Assembly (NCBI GenBank): GCA_902591645.1
Contig: CACJBM010000065.1
Location: 1 to 11,803 of the forward strand
Origin: an uncultured Verrucomicrobiota bacterium
Lineage (GTDB): Bacteria; Verrucomicrobiota; Verrucomicrobiae; Verrucomicrobiales; DEV007
Direction: 5' to 3'
DNA length: 11,803 nucleotides
The notes below the pieces were generated by a model, which was given only the letters and a program-made list of their open reading frames with translations, was not told the DNA's origin and did no database searches. This document shows positions 1 through 5,858 of the stretch, one piece after another. Numbering within the stretch: position 1 is the stretch's first letter; each line of letters starts with the position of its first letter. The position numbers and the translations under genes are program-made.

Positions 1-703
1 TAAAGTCTTTAATGAACAAAATATCGCCATGAACAAGTTGCCCCCTTGAAAAAGGAATCCTCGAAAAGACAAACATTGAATCTGAACAGACTGAATCCAT
101 TCTCCAGTTATGGGATTCAAGAATAGCAAATGGAATAAAACTTTCCTGCTCAAGATAACTCATCAAATCCAAGTAATCAGTCTGATTGAATCGCTGTTTA
201 ATGAAACTCACTTCCACTCTGATGCAGACTACTGATTTCAGATGTTTGCTTAGACTTTTTATGACACTTAATTCCATACCCTCAACATCCACCTTTAAAT
301 AATCTATTTTCTTTATTGATTGTTGATCTACCAATTCCTTCAATGTAATTGCTTCAACTTCAATCTTGTTGTCTACCTCATGCCACTCACTGCGATTAAA
401 TTTTTCTAAAAGAGAAATATTTGGTTTGAGAGAGGAACTGCAGCCTGGTTGTTTTGTAATATTAAGAAGCAATTTATTTGGATCATTTGAAATAGCTGTA
501 GGATAATACTTTAGTTTGCAATACCCCGAATTAGTTTTTAAAGAATTCAACCGATCACATTCATCAGGATCAGGCTCAAAGCCATGATAGTTTACATACT
601 TACCTATACCTTTAAGATCTTCAAATGGTGCACCCCTTGCTCCAATTTCAAAAACATCAAGATTCGGTAGATTTGAGGAAATTTTATTTAAGAACGCGCG
701 CAT
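1..703 (-). CDS. FkbM-family SAM-dependent methyltransferase (C-terminus cut by window edge)
   Basis: The minus-strand frame is open from the ATG at 701-703 to the window edge, giving 234 codons without a stop. An in-frame TAA lies 12 bases upstream of the ATG, so the start is well bounded. Residues 17-26 (VFEIGARGAP) match the glycine-rich SAM-binding motif, 41-49 (GFEPDPDEC) the acidic residue that binds the SAM ribose, and 134-145 (DYLKVDVEGMEL) the family hallmark D-x-L-K-x-D-V-E-G. FkbM enzymes O-methylate sugars, polyketides or glycans in the cytoplasm, and the acceptor cannot be read from sequence. The normal family domain is largely present, so probably only a tail is missing. The gene is divergent from a CDP-alcohol phosphatidyltransferase, and a TylF-type methyltransferase lies nearby, which fits surface-glycan or glycolipid tailoring (inference). 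No Shine-Dalgarno sequence is visible. Confidence 0.85.
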   Translation of the reverse strand, partial: MRAFLNKISSNLPNLDVFEIGARGAPFEDLKGIGKYVNYHGFEPDPDECDRLNSLKTNSGYCKLKYYPTAISNDPNKLLLNITKQPGCSSSLKPNISLLEKFNRSEWHEVDNKIEVEAITLKELVDQQSIKKIDYLKVDVEGMELSVIKSLSKHLKSVVCIRVEVSFIKQRFNQTDYLDLMSYLEQESFIPFAILESHNWRMDSVCSDSMFVFSRIPFSRGQLVHGDILFIKDF

Positions 704-771
704 GAATTTAACTTATTGAATAGAACCAAAACAAACACTCGGTTTAATTACTTGTCAGGATATTTTACTCT

Positions 772-894
772 TTACGAAAAGATTTCAGTTTTTCTTTCAG
801 TGGTCATTAAAACAGACTTGTAAGCCTTAATCAATTCACGTATGGAAGCCTTCCTGTATTGCTTAGGATGTGTTTTCTTGAGACAATTAGGCAT
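772..894 (-). CDS. Candidate 40-residue small protein or gene remnant in a divergent intergenic region
   Basis: In the 212-base gap between the FkbM gene and the CDP-alcohol phosphatidyltransferase, the minus strand has an ATG (892-894) followed by 39 codons and TAA (772-774). An in-frame TGA lies two codons upstream of the ATG. The peptide is basic and looks helical (begins MPNCLKKTHPKQYRKAS and continues IRELIKAYKSVLMTT), with no signal peptide or membrane segment. The amino-acid make-up looks protein-like rather than random. It matches no family I recognise and has no Shine-Dalgarno sequence. It could be a genuine small protein, the stump of a decayed gene in a glycan locus, or chance. Confidence 0.25.
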   Translation of the reverse strand: MPNCLKKTHPKQYRKASIRELIKAYKSVLMTTERKTEIFS

Positions 895-915
895 TATTCA
901 GAAAAAAAATAAACC

Positions 916-1629
916 ATGAAATCGACTTCGGACCATGATGCAAAGGCCCTTTACATTGAGGAACGTTTGCTTCTCAAATTCTTTTGTTACCCCCTAGCGA
1001 AAATAATTTCAAAGCGTTTGCCAACATCAATAGTTCGTCCCACCCATATTACGCTTACTTGGTATTTTATTATGTTCTTTGGGGTTTATCTTGCATATAC
1101 CGGCAGCTCCACCTTAATAGTATTTGCGATATTTTTTTTAGCTTACTTCTTAGATTGTCTTGATGGGCAGTACGCTCGAGACTCTGGATTTACCTCTTCA
1201 ACTGGCACACTGCTTGATGATTTTGGGGGAGATGCCTTTGAAGCCTTACTTTGGATTTCATTTTGTCATGCTGCGCAAGCATCCAACGAATCATTTTCAT
1301 TTATTGCCGATCTCGGTTATTGCATTGCTCTCTTAGTTCTCCTTCGGGGTAGTCTTATGCTCAGGCTTATGAAGATGGAACAAAAAATAGATTCGGAAAC
1401 AATATCTAAGATTTCATTACAATATCGACGCAAAGATCTGCGATACTGGGTTGGCAGTCTCCTAGATTTTGGGAATCTTCAGGTACCGATTATATTTGCT
1501 GCAATCCTGTTGCATATGGAACTAATATTAATTATTATTATATTTACTTTGGCAGCGTTAAAATTTCTAATGTTATTCACACGAGCATTAAAAATGGCTC
1601 GCACTTGGGATGAGGCCATAAACCCCTAA
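916..1629 (+). CDS. CDP-alcohol phosphatidyltransferase family membrane protein
   Basis: The 237-residue integral membrane protein is predicted to transfer a phospho-alcohol group from a CDP-alcohol to a hydroxyl acceptor at the cytoplasmic membrane. The family signature D-x2-D-G-x2-A-R-x8-G is at D80, D83, G84, A87, R88 and G97, followed by Asp at 101, 102 and 106. The canonical spacing after the Gly is x3-D-x3-D. Here the D102/D106 pair has the right mutual spacing but sits one residue late. Hydrophobic segments flank the motif (about 45-80, 108-150 and 190-225), as in the family. The start is fixed because an in-frame TAA ends three bases before the ATG. The gene is followed after 14 bases by a dioxygenase-like gene and then a methyltransferase, suggesting a shared transcript. 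The family includes phosphatidylglycerophosphate, phosphatidylserine and phosphatidylinositol-type synthases. This member is too divergent to assign a substrate, and the neighbours favour a specialised lipid or glycan. Confidence 0.85.
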   Translation: MKSTSDHDAKALYIEERLLLKFFCYPLAKIISKRLPTSIVRPTHITLTWYFIMFFGVYLAYTGSSTLIVFAIFFLAYFLDCLDGQYARDSGFTSSTGTLLDDFGGDAFEALLWISFCHAAQASNESFSFIADLGYCIALLVLLRGSLMLRLMKMEQKIDSETISKISLQYRRKDLRYWVGSLLDFGNLQVPIIFAAILLHMELILIIIIFTLAALKFLMLFTRALKMARTWDEAINP

Positions 1630-1643
1630 ATAATGGTAAAAGT

Positions 1644-2588
1644 ATGAATACGCCTTTAACTTCGATTAATTCTCAAATAATTGAAACTGACAATCTCACA
1701 ATTGATGTATTTCGAAATGTTTTGGATGGCGCAATCTACAAAATACCTACCTTTGAACTGTCCGAGCAGTTACGAACATTCACATATGACTATCTTTCTG
1801 ATTTGGCAGAAAATAAATTAGGAAAGAGCTTTCCTACCGAACTTGAGAAAGCAAATGACTTTCTAGACTCTAAAGAGTTGAAAGAACTGCTTGATACAAC
1901 CTTTAAATTTAAGGGTAACATAGAAACGCCTGCCCGCCTCATAGCTAAGTTTCTGCATGATTGTCAGCTGGTGGACAAAGTTTTGATCGACTTTAAGGAA
2001 CACTTAAGGATTGTTGGTCCCGGTGGCAACCTTCGCCAAACTCATCGGGTCCCTGCTCATCGCGATAGCTTCTACTCGCTTCCAAAGGAAGGAATTAATT
2101 TCTGGATTCCATGCACTGACGCACCTTTTGGTGTTTCAGTTTATCCGCAATTATTCAAAACGCATCTTCGTGTGGGTAAGATTGATCCTGCAACACGTCA
2201 TCATAAAATCATAGAACCTGACTTATCTTCTGAACCTAAGATTAATTTAGGTTGCGATTTCGGTTATACATTTATTTTCTCCGGGGAGCACCTACATGGG
2301 AGCACTATAAACGAGAGTAATCGAACACGAATCTCATGGGACTACCGACTAGTCCTAACAGAAGCTATTCGTCCAGGATTGCGAATTGGAGATTTTATTA
2401 ATGCAGATTTGATGATGGATGAAAGCTATAATCGTGAGCTTGCATTAAAACAAACTCGCGCTCGACTTAGAAAGTCAAAAAAATATATAGCAGCACTACT
2501 TCATGAAATTGAGAATACTGGGCTTAATCGATATGTCCAGCAATATCGAAAACTTAAAGATTACGCACCGGGGTTATTTTATTGTTAA
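1644..2588 (+). CDS. Fe(II)/2-oxoglutarate dioxygenase-like protein (putative hydroxylase)
   Basis: The 314-residue soluble protein has no signal peptide. The metal-binding H-x-D facial triad is visible as H139-R-D141 (context PAHRDSFYSLP), with the distal His most likely H218 in GEHLHGST (H216 is the alternative). A candidate 2-oxoglutarate-binding Arg is R229, eleven residues later in RTRISWDYRL. The intervening 150-218 region is rich in beta-strand-like stretches such as GINFWIPC and FGYTFIFSG, as expected for a double-stranded beta-helix. Such enzymes couple 2-oxoglutarate decarboxylation to hydroxylation or related oxidation. PhyH-like and StrG-like members occur in secondary-metabolite and polysaccharide clusters. 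It begins 14 bases after the CDP-alcohol phosphatidyltransferase and abuts the TylF-type gene, so it may oxidise the same glycan or lipid (inference). The C-terminal 80 residues (about 235-314) are basic and helical and match nothing I know. Confidence 0.7.
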   Translation: MNTPLTSINSQIIETDNLTIDVFRNVLDGAIYKIPTFELSEQLRTFTYDYLSDLAENKLGKSFPTELEKANDFLDSKELKELLDTTFKFKGNIETPARLIAKFLHDCQLVDKVLIDFKEHLRIVGPGGNLRQTHRVPAHRDSFYSLPKEGINFWIPCTDAPFGVSVYPQLFKTHLRVGKIDPATRHHKIIEPDLSSEPKINLGCDFGYTFIFSGEHLHGSTINESNRTRISWDYRLVLTEAIRPGLRIGDFINADLMMDESYNRELALKQTRARLRKSKKYIAALLHEIENTGLNRYVQQYRKLKDYAPGLFYC

Positions 2589-2593
2589 ATTTT

Positions 2594-3358
2594 ATGCGCA
2601 AAATTAAATCCTATTTAGTCCATAAAGTGCAAAAGGTACTTAGACGATTAGTCTTGCCAACAGGTCATAGGGCAGAGGTATTTCGTCAATGCATTGGTTA
2701 TCTCGAGGCAAATGAACGAAGGTGGAGGCAACGTGGTAGCAAGAGGGCGAGCCGGTTAGGCGCCATTTGTGAGTTTGGAGTCTGGAACGGCGACTCTCTC
2801 CTGCTAATATGGGAGAGCCTTAAACAACAAAGACTGCTAAGAGATAGGAAGTGGACCTTGTATGGATTCGACTCTTTTGAGGGTATGCCCGTTAGCAATG
2901 ACAATCGAGATTTGCATGACGTAATTGGAGAGGGTTCTTTTAGATCAATAGGAAAAGAATATGTAGAAAGAAAATTGGCGAAAGCAGGAATTCCTCCTGA
3001 ACAGCTAAAGCTTACTGCAGGATTTTTTGAAGACTCGTTGAAAACAGAAGCAAGTAAAATCGTCGAAGAACGGTATGTGTGTTTTGTCAATATTGATACA
3101 GATTATTACTCCTCTACAATGGTTGTATTAGATTGGTTAGAACCCAAGCTGTTCGATGGGGCATTAATCTATTTCGATGATATTTATTTTTACAACGGCA
3201 ATCCAAACAAAGGACAGTTGAAGGCCATTGATGAATTCAATAATCGAAGTTCTAGCGCTGGATTGACTCAAGCGCTTGGTCTCGATCCTGTCGGCAGGGT
3301 CTACCTTTATTGGAACAACCATCTACAAGAAGAAGATTCTGAAGGCCTTCAGTTCTGA
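2594..3358 (+). CDS. TylF/macrocin-type O-methyltransferase
   Basis: A TTG at 2582 would overlap the preceding gene. The ATG at 2594, five bases after that gene's stop, is preferred and gives 254 residues. From this start, residues 60-66 (EFGVWNG) form SAM motif I, 90-99 (YGFDSFEGMP) form the typical TylF motif, 166-174 (NIDTDYYSS) the D-x-D-x-Y metal and cofactor region, and about 190-197 (GALIYFDDI) the second acidic metal site. This set is characteristic of the TylF family, whose founding member, TylF, is the macrocin O-methyltransferase of tylosin biosynthesis. Many family members sit in polysaccharide or nonribosomal-product loci and methylate sugars in a Mg2+-dependent way. The N-terminal 25 residues are basic and may contact membrane or substrate. 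It ends the three-gene plus-strand run and is followed by a small hairpin. The substrate is unknown. Confidence 0.87.
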   Translation: MRKIKSYLVHKVQKVLRRLVLPTGHRAEVFRQCIGYLEANERRWRQRGSKRASRLGAICEFGVWNGDSLLLIWESLKQQRLLRDRKWTLYGFDSFEGMPVSNDNRDLHDVIGEGSFRSIGKEYVERKLAKAGIPPEQLKLTAGFFEDSLKTEASKIVEERYVCFVNIDTDYYSSTMVVLDWLEPKLFDGALIYFDDIYFYNGNPNKGQLKAIDEFNNRSSSAGLTQALGLDPVGRVYLYWNNHLQEEDSEGLQF

Positions 3359-3363
3359 GACCT

Positions 3364-3386
3364 CAACTTTCTTTATAATAAAGTTG
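3364..3386 (+). terminator. Possible weak terminator after the tailoring genes
   Basis: CAACTTT (3364-3370) and AAAGTTG (3380-3386) form a perfect 7-bp stem with a 9-base A/T-rich loop, starting five bases after the TylF-type stop codon. Only a short, interrupted T stretch follows (GTTTCATCTT), so an intrinsic terminator is plausible but weak. Confidence 0.35.
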
Positions 3387-3481
3387 GTTTCATCTTAATA
3401 TAAACATGGTTTGTTTGGTTGTAGTTTTATTGACCCCTCTTGGGGCTGGTCTTCCCTCGCCCCATTTAAGTGAATAAATAA

Positions 3482-3510
3482 GGGGAGGAATTTTTGGTTT
3501 TTTCCTCCCC
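3482..3510. repeat. Strong inverted repeat (9-bp stem, 11-base loop)
   Basis: GGGGAGGAA (3482-3490) is perfectly complementary to TTCCTCCCC (3502-3510), with a T-rich loop between. No T-tract follows the stem on either strand, so it does not look like a standard intrinsic terminator. It could be an RNA structure, a transcript-end stabiliser or a protein-binding site. Confidence 0.6.
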
Positions 3511-3808
3511 ACCTGAGTTACAACCCCAACTTACAACCTTGACTCCGCATGTATGTGCATGACAGCCATGGAAAACCCCTAAAATACTGTATATATAGAG
3601 TGGCGAGGCAATTTAATGATTCCTAATCAATTTGGTGTATTATAAATAAAAAATAGGCTAATTCACGCTATCAACCCATAGTAATGGGAAATTTTTAAGA
3701 TCAAAAAATTAAAACTTATCTTAAATACAATTAAATCATCACGCCCAATTTTAGATAAAAATTTCCGACTAACTCGATAGAATAATCTGATAAAAACGCC
3801 TATAAAAA

Positions 3809-4960
3809 ATGATCAACACAAGAACAAAGATCACCGGAACCGCACTCTATTTATTTCTTTTCTTTAGCGTTAATGCAGAAGCACAAGTCAACCCAAAGAA
3901 AACAATTTTTGATCGCTGGGATCAGAACAGTGACGGAAAATTAACCCGCGAAGAATTACCTCAAAACGCAAGACCCAACTTCGATCGGGCCGACAAGAAT
4001 AATGATGGTTTCATATCTCGAGAAGAAGATAAAATTTTCCGAGAACAATCTGGGCGCAGACAAAAAAAGGGATCAAGGGATCAGTTAAACAACGATCGCA
4101 TCGAAATTAAAAATGATATTCCTTACGCAGGCACCAAAAATCCAAGACAAGCCTTGAATTTAATTTTACCTAAGAGCAGAAAGAAAAAAATCCTTCCCGC
4201 CCTTATCTATATTCATGGAGGCGGATGGAAAAACGGCAATAAGGATCAAGGCATCGCAAGACTATTACCTTATGTGGAGTCCGGAGAATATGTAGGAATT
4301 AGTGTCGGCTACAGATTATCCGGAGAGGCTCACTGGCCCGCTCAAATTCATGACTGCAAAGCAGCCATAAGATGGGTCAGAGGTAATGCTAAAAAGTATG
4401 GCATTAATCCTGAAAGAATTGGAGTCTTCGGTAGTTCTGCCGGAGGACATTTAGTAGCGATGCTAGGAACTAGTGGGGGCGTGAAAGAATTAGAGGGGAG
4501 CCTCGGTAATCACAAGGCCATGGAAAGTAAAGTCCATTGCGTTGGAAACTTTTTTGGTCCTTCAGCCCTTCTCGAAATGTCAAAATTTCCAAGCAGAATC
4601 GATCATGATGCGGCTAATTCTCCAGAATCACAACTCATTGGCGGCGCACTGCAGAAAAATAAGACAAAAGCCATCAAGGCTTCCCCAATCAATTACGTAA
4701 CCAAAGATGATTGCCCATTCATTCATGTTCATGGAACGGATGATCAACTAGTCCCCTATAATCAATCTGTAATATTTCACAAAAAACTTTTGGAAAACGG
4801 ATGCAATTCAACACTCATAACAGTCAAAGGGGGAGGGCACGGAGGGTTTAGAAATGATACTATACAAAAAATTACAGAAAAATTTTTTGCTGAACAGCTA
4901 TTGGGGAAAGAATCAAAAATTGAGAAAAGTGAAATACTCATCGAACAGTTTCAAAGATAA
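3809..4960 (+). CDS. Secreted EF-hand / alpha-beta hydrolase (carboxylesterase-like)
   Basis: The 383-residue protein has a signal peptide (basic start, hydrophobic about 10-22, probable cleavage near AEA-Q at 25-26). Two EF-hand calcium loops follow: D38-x-N40-x-D42-G-K44 to E49, and D62-x-N64-x-D66-G-F68 to E73. A basic linker (about 80-95) leads to an alpha/beta-hydrolase domain. That domain has the oxyanion motif HGGGW (136-140), nucleophile elbow G208-S-S210-A-G212 with S210 catalytic, acid D312 in HGTDDQLVP, and His 344 in GGGHGG. This layout matches the BD-FAE/esterase-lipase group of secreted hydrolases in Planctomycetes and Verrucomicrobia, which often act on acetylated or feruloylated polysaccharide or other small esters. 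All catalytic residues are present. It probably acts in the periplasm or outside the cell, perhaps with calcium-stabilised folding. The substrate cannot be read. The ATG has no Shine-Dalgarno sequence. Confidence 0.88.
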   Translation: MINTRTKITGTALYLFLFFSVNAEAQVNPKKTIFDRWDQNSDGKLTREELPQNARPNFDRADKNNDGFISREEDKIFREQSGRRQKKGSRDQLNNDRIEIKNDIPYAGTKNPRQALNLILPKSRKKKILPALIYIHGGGWKNGNKDQGIARLLPYVESGEYVGISVGYRLSGEAHWPAQIHDCKAAIRWVRGNAKKYGINPERIGVFGSSAGGHLVAMLGTSGGVKELEGSLGNHKAMESKVHCVGNFFGPSALLEMSKFPSRIDHDAANSPESQLIGGALQKNKTKAIKASPINYVTKDDCPFIHVHGTDDQLVPYNQSVIFHKKLLENGCNSTLITVKGGGHGGFRNDTIQKITEKFFAEQLLGKESKIEKSEILIEQFQR

Positions 4961-4997
4961 AAATTCTTAGTATCTAAATTAACATCATCATTATAAG

Positions 4998-5570
4998 GTG
5001 CACAAAGGATCCCGAACAACCGGTAAACGCAGACATGCTCACGGAAACGTGAAAGGTAAAAGGAAAGCGGCTCGCGAGGATGAGCTCATACAAATTATAA
5101 AATCTGCAGAGGATCCTCTAATACTGATACTGGATCAGGTGCAGGATCCTCATAACCTAGGAGCCTGTCTAAGGACCGCGGACGGCTCAGGTTGTACCGC
5201 CGTCATTGCTCCTAAGGACCGTTCTGCACCACTCAATGATACGGTTCGTCGAATAGCTTGTGGAGGAGCCGAGTCTGTACCCTACATACAGGTCACAAAC
5301 CTTTCTAGAACCATTAAGACATTGAAGGACGAAGGTTTCTGGTTCGTCGGAACATCAGACAATGCTAACGGTTCATTTTATGAAATTGATCTGAAAGGTA
5401 AAATTGCAATCGTCATGGGAGCAGAGGGGAAAGGACTAAGAAGATTGACCGAAGAGTCCTGTGATTTTCTAGGAAAACTACCTATGTTCGGATCCGTGGA
5501 ATGCCTCAACGTTTCAGTCGCTACCGGAATCTGTCTTTATGAAGCGGTCCGGCAAAGGGCAAATTCCTAA
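4998..5570 (+). CDS. rlmB: RlmB/TrmH-family (SPOUT) 23S rRNA 2'-O-methyltransferase, short form
   Basis: This SPOUT-fold enzyme is predicted to 2'-O-methylate a guanosine of 23S rRNA (G2251 in E. coli) using SAM. Motif 1 is [18 protein letters not shown] (45-62; N53 and R59), motif 2 is VMGAEGKGL (139-147; E143), and motif 3 is [18 protein letters not shown] (170-187). These, together with [10 protein letters not shown] and ACGGAESVP, are closely RlmB-like. At 190 residues it is much shorter than the usual 240-250: the N-terminal L30e-like substrate-binding domain is absent and replaced by about 25 basic residues rich in Lys, Arg, His and Gly. The start is GTG, and an in-frame TAA five codons upstream rules out an N-terminal extension in this frame. 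A different TrmH-family target remains possible. It lies 37 bases after the esterase, with which it has no evident functional link. Confidence 0.85.
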   Translation: MHKGSRTTGKRRHAHGNVKGKRKAAREDELIQIIKSAEDPLILILDQVQDPHNLGACLRTADGSGCTAVIAPKDRSAPLNDTVRRIACGGAESVPYIQVTNLSRTIKTLKDEGFWFVGTSDNANGSFYEIDLKGKIAIVMGAEGKGLRRLTEESCDFLGKLPMFGSVECLNVSVATGICLYEAVRQRANS

Positions 5571-5603
5571 TAATTTAGACAATAATTAAGTGAATTTTAT
5601 TTT

Positions 5604-5634
5604 TCCCATGAGCAGACTCTGCTCAGAGTCGGGA
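5604..5634. repeat. Compound inverted repeat with two alternative pairings
   Basis: GAGCAGA (5610-5616) can pair with TCTGCTC (5618-5624). The overlapping GACTCTG (5615-5621) can instead pair with CAGAGTC (5624-5630). The second fold is flanked by TCCC (5604-5607) and GGGA (5631-5634), which are also complementary. The two stems share bases and cannot form together. No T-tract follows, so this is not an ordinary terminator. A dimeric protein operator or a switchable RNA element fits better. Confidence 0.5.
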
Positions 5635-5832
5635 GAAAGTAACCTTATCACTAAAAATAGACCGCAAGATTGCTAAATAAGTCAAAACACCCTTATTTGA
5701 CGGGATTTATGTCTAAAAAACATTCAAGTTCAAGCAGAACGGCCTCAGAAAAAACACTGTGAATTTCGCTGTTTTAGGTTGTTTTTCTCCCATTAAATAG
5801 CTATTACTACCCCTTAACACATTTTAAATCCC

Positions 5833-5841
5833 TAATACCCC
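5833..5841 (+). promoter_or_regulatory. Putative -10-like box TAATACCCC shared with the next gene
   Basis: TAATACCCC lies 17 bases before the ATG at 5859. The identical 9-mer lies 22 bases before the ATG of the downstream paralogue (6836-6844). A related TACCCCTTAA (5808-5817) also recurs at 6839-6848. TAATAC could act as a -10 hexamer giving a very short leader. No good -35 is seen at 16-18 bases. Confidence 0.25.
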
Positions 5842-5858
5842 CCAGTAAACTTACCGCC

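Larger units (their letters stand above)
3359..3808. other. 450-base gene-poor intergenic region with hairpins
   Basis: No convincing gene is present. The region holds a 7-bp hairpin just after the TylF-type stop (3364-3386), a G/C-rich patch (3431-3464) with a short CCCC/GGGG palindrome, a strong 9-bp hairpin (3482-3510), and an imperfect tandem pair of TTACAACC-like words (about 3518-3539). An A/T-rich tract leads to the esterase gene. A 23-codon ORF encoding a hydrophobic peptide runs 3406-3477 and ends five bases before the strong hairpin. No tRNA, rRNA, tmRNA, SRP RNA or known riboswitch was recognised. Confidence 0.6.
5571..5858. other. Intergenic region rich in inverted repeats upstream of the envelope-protein operon
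   Basis: This 288-base gap holds a compound palindrome (5604-5634), a GTCAAA/TTTGAC inverted repeat with a 9-base spacer (5681-5701), and a possible pair of mutually exclusive A/T-rich hairpins (about 5748-5787). A 17-codon ORF (5709-5762, MSKKHSSSSRTASEKTL) and short C-rich boxes just before the next gene are also present. No known riboswitch or RNA gene was recognised. It probably carries the promoter and leader of the downstream operon. Confidence 0.5.

Noticed and set aside
2582..2593. TTG at 2582 as start of the TylF-type methyltransferase
   Set aside because: It would overlap the previous gene's stop and adds only four residues without conservation. The ATG at 2594 is the simpler start.
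2698..3090. Long open frame on the minus strand opposite the TylF-type methyltransferase
   Set aside because: Its translation is Ser/Leu/Pro-rich with no domain, and the plus-strand gene carries clear family motifs throughout.
3550..3576. Repeated CATG/GCATGT words resembling a small repeat array
   Set aside because: Units are 4-6 bases, irregular and few. This is not a CRISPR or REP array.
3390..3600. Possible structured RNA gene such as 6S, tmRNA or SRP RNA
   Set aside because: Apart from local hairpins, none of the conserved cores of these RNAs was found, so no RNA gene is called.
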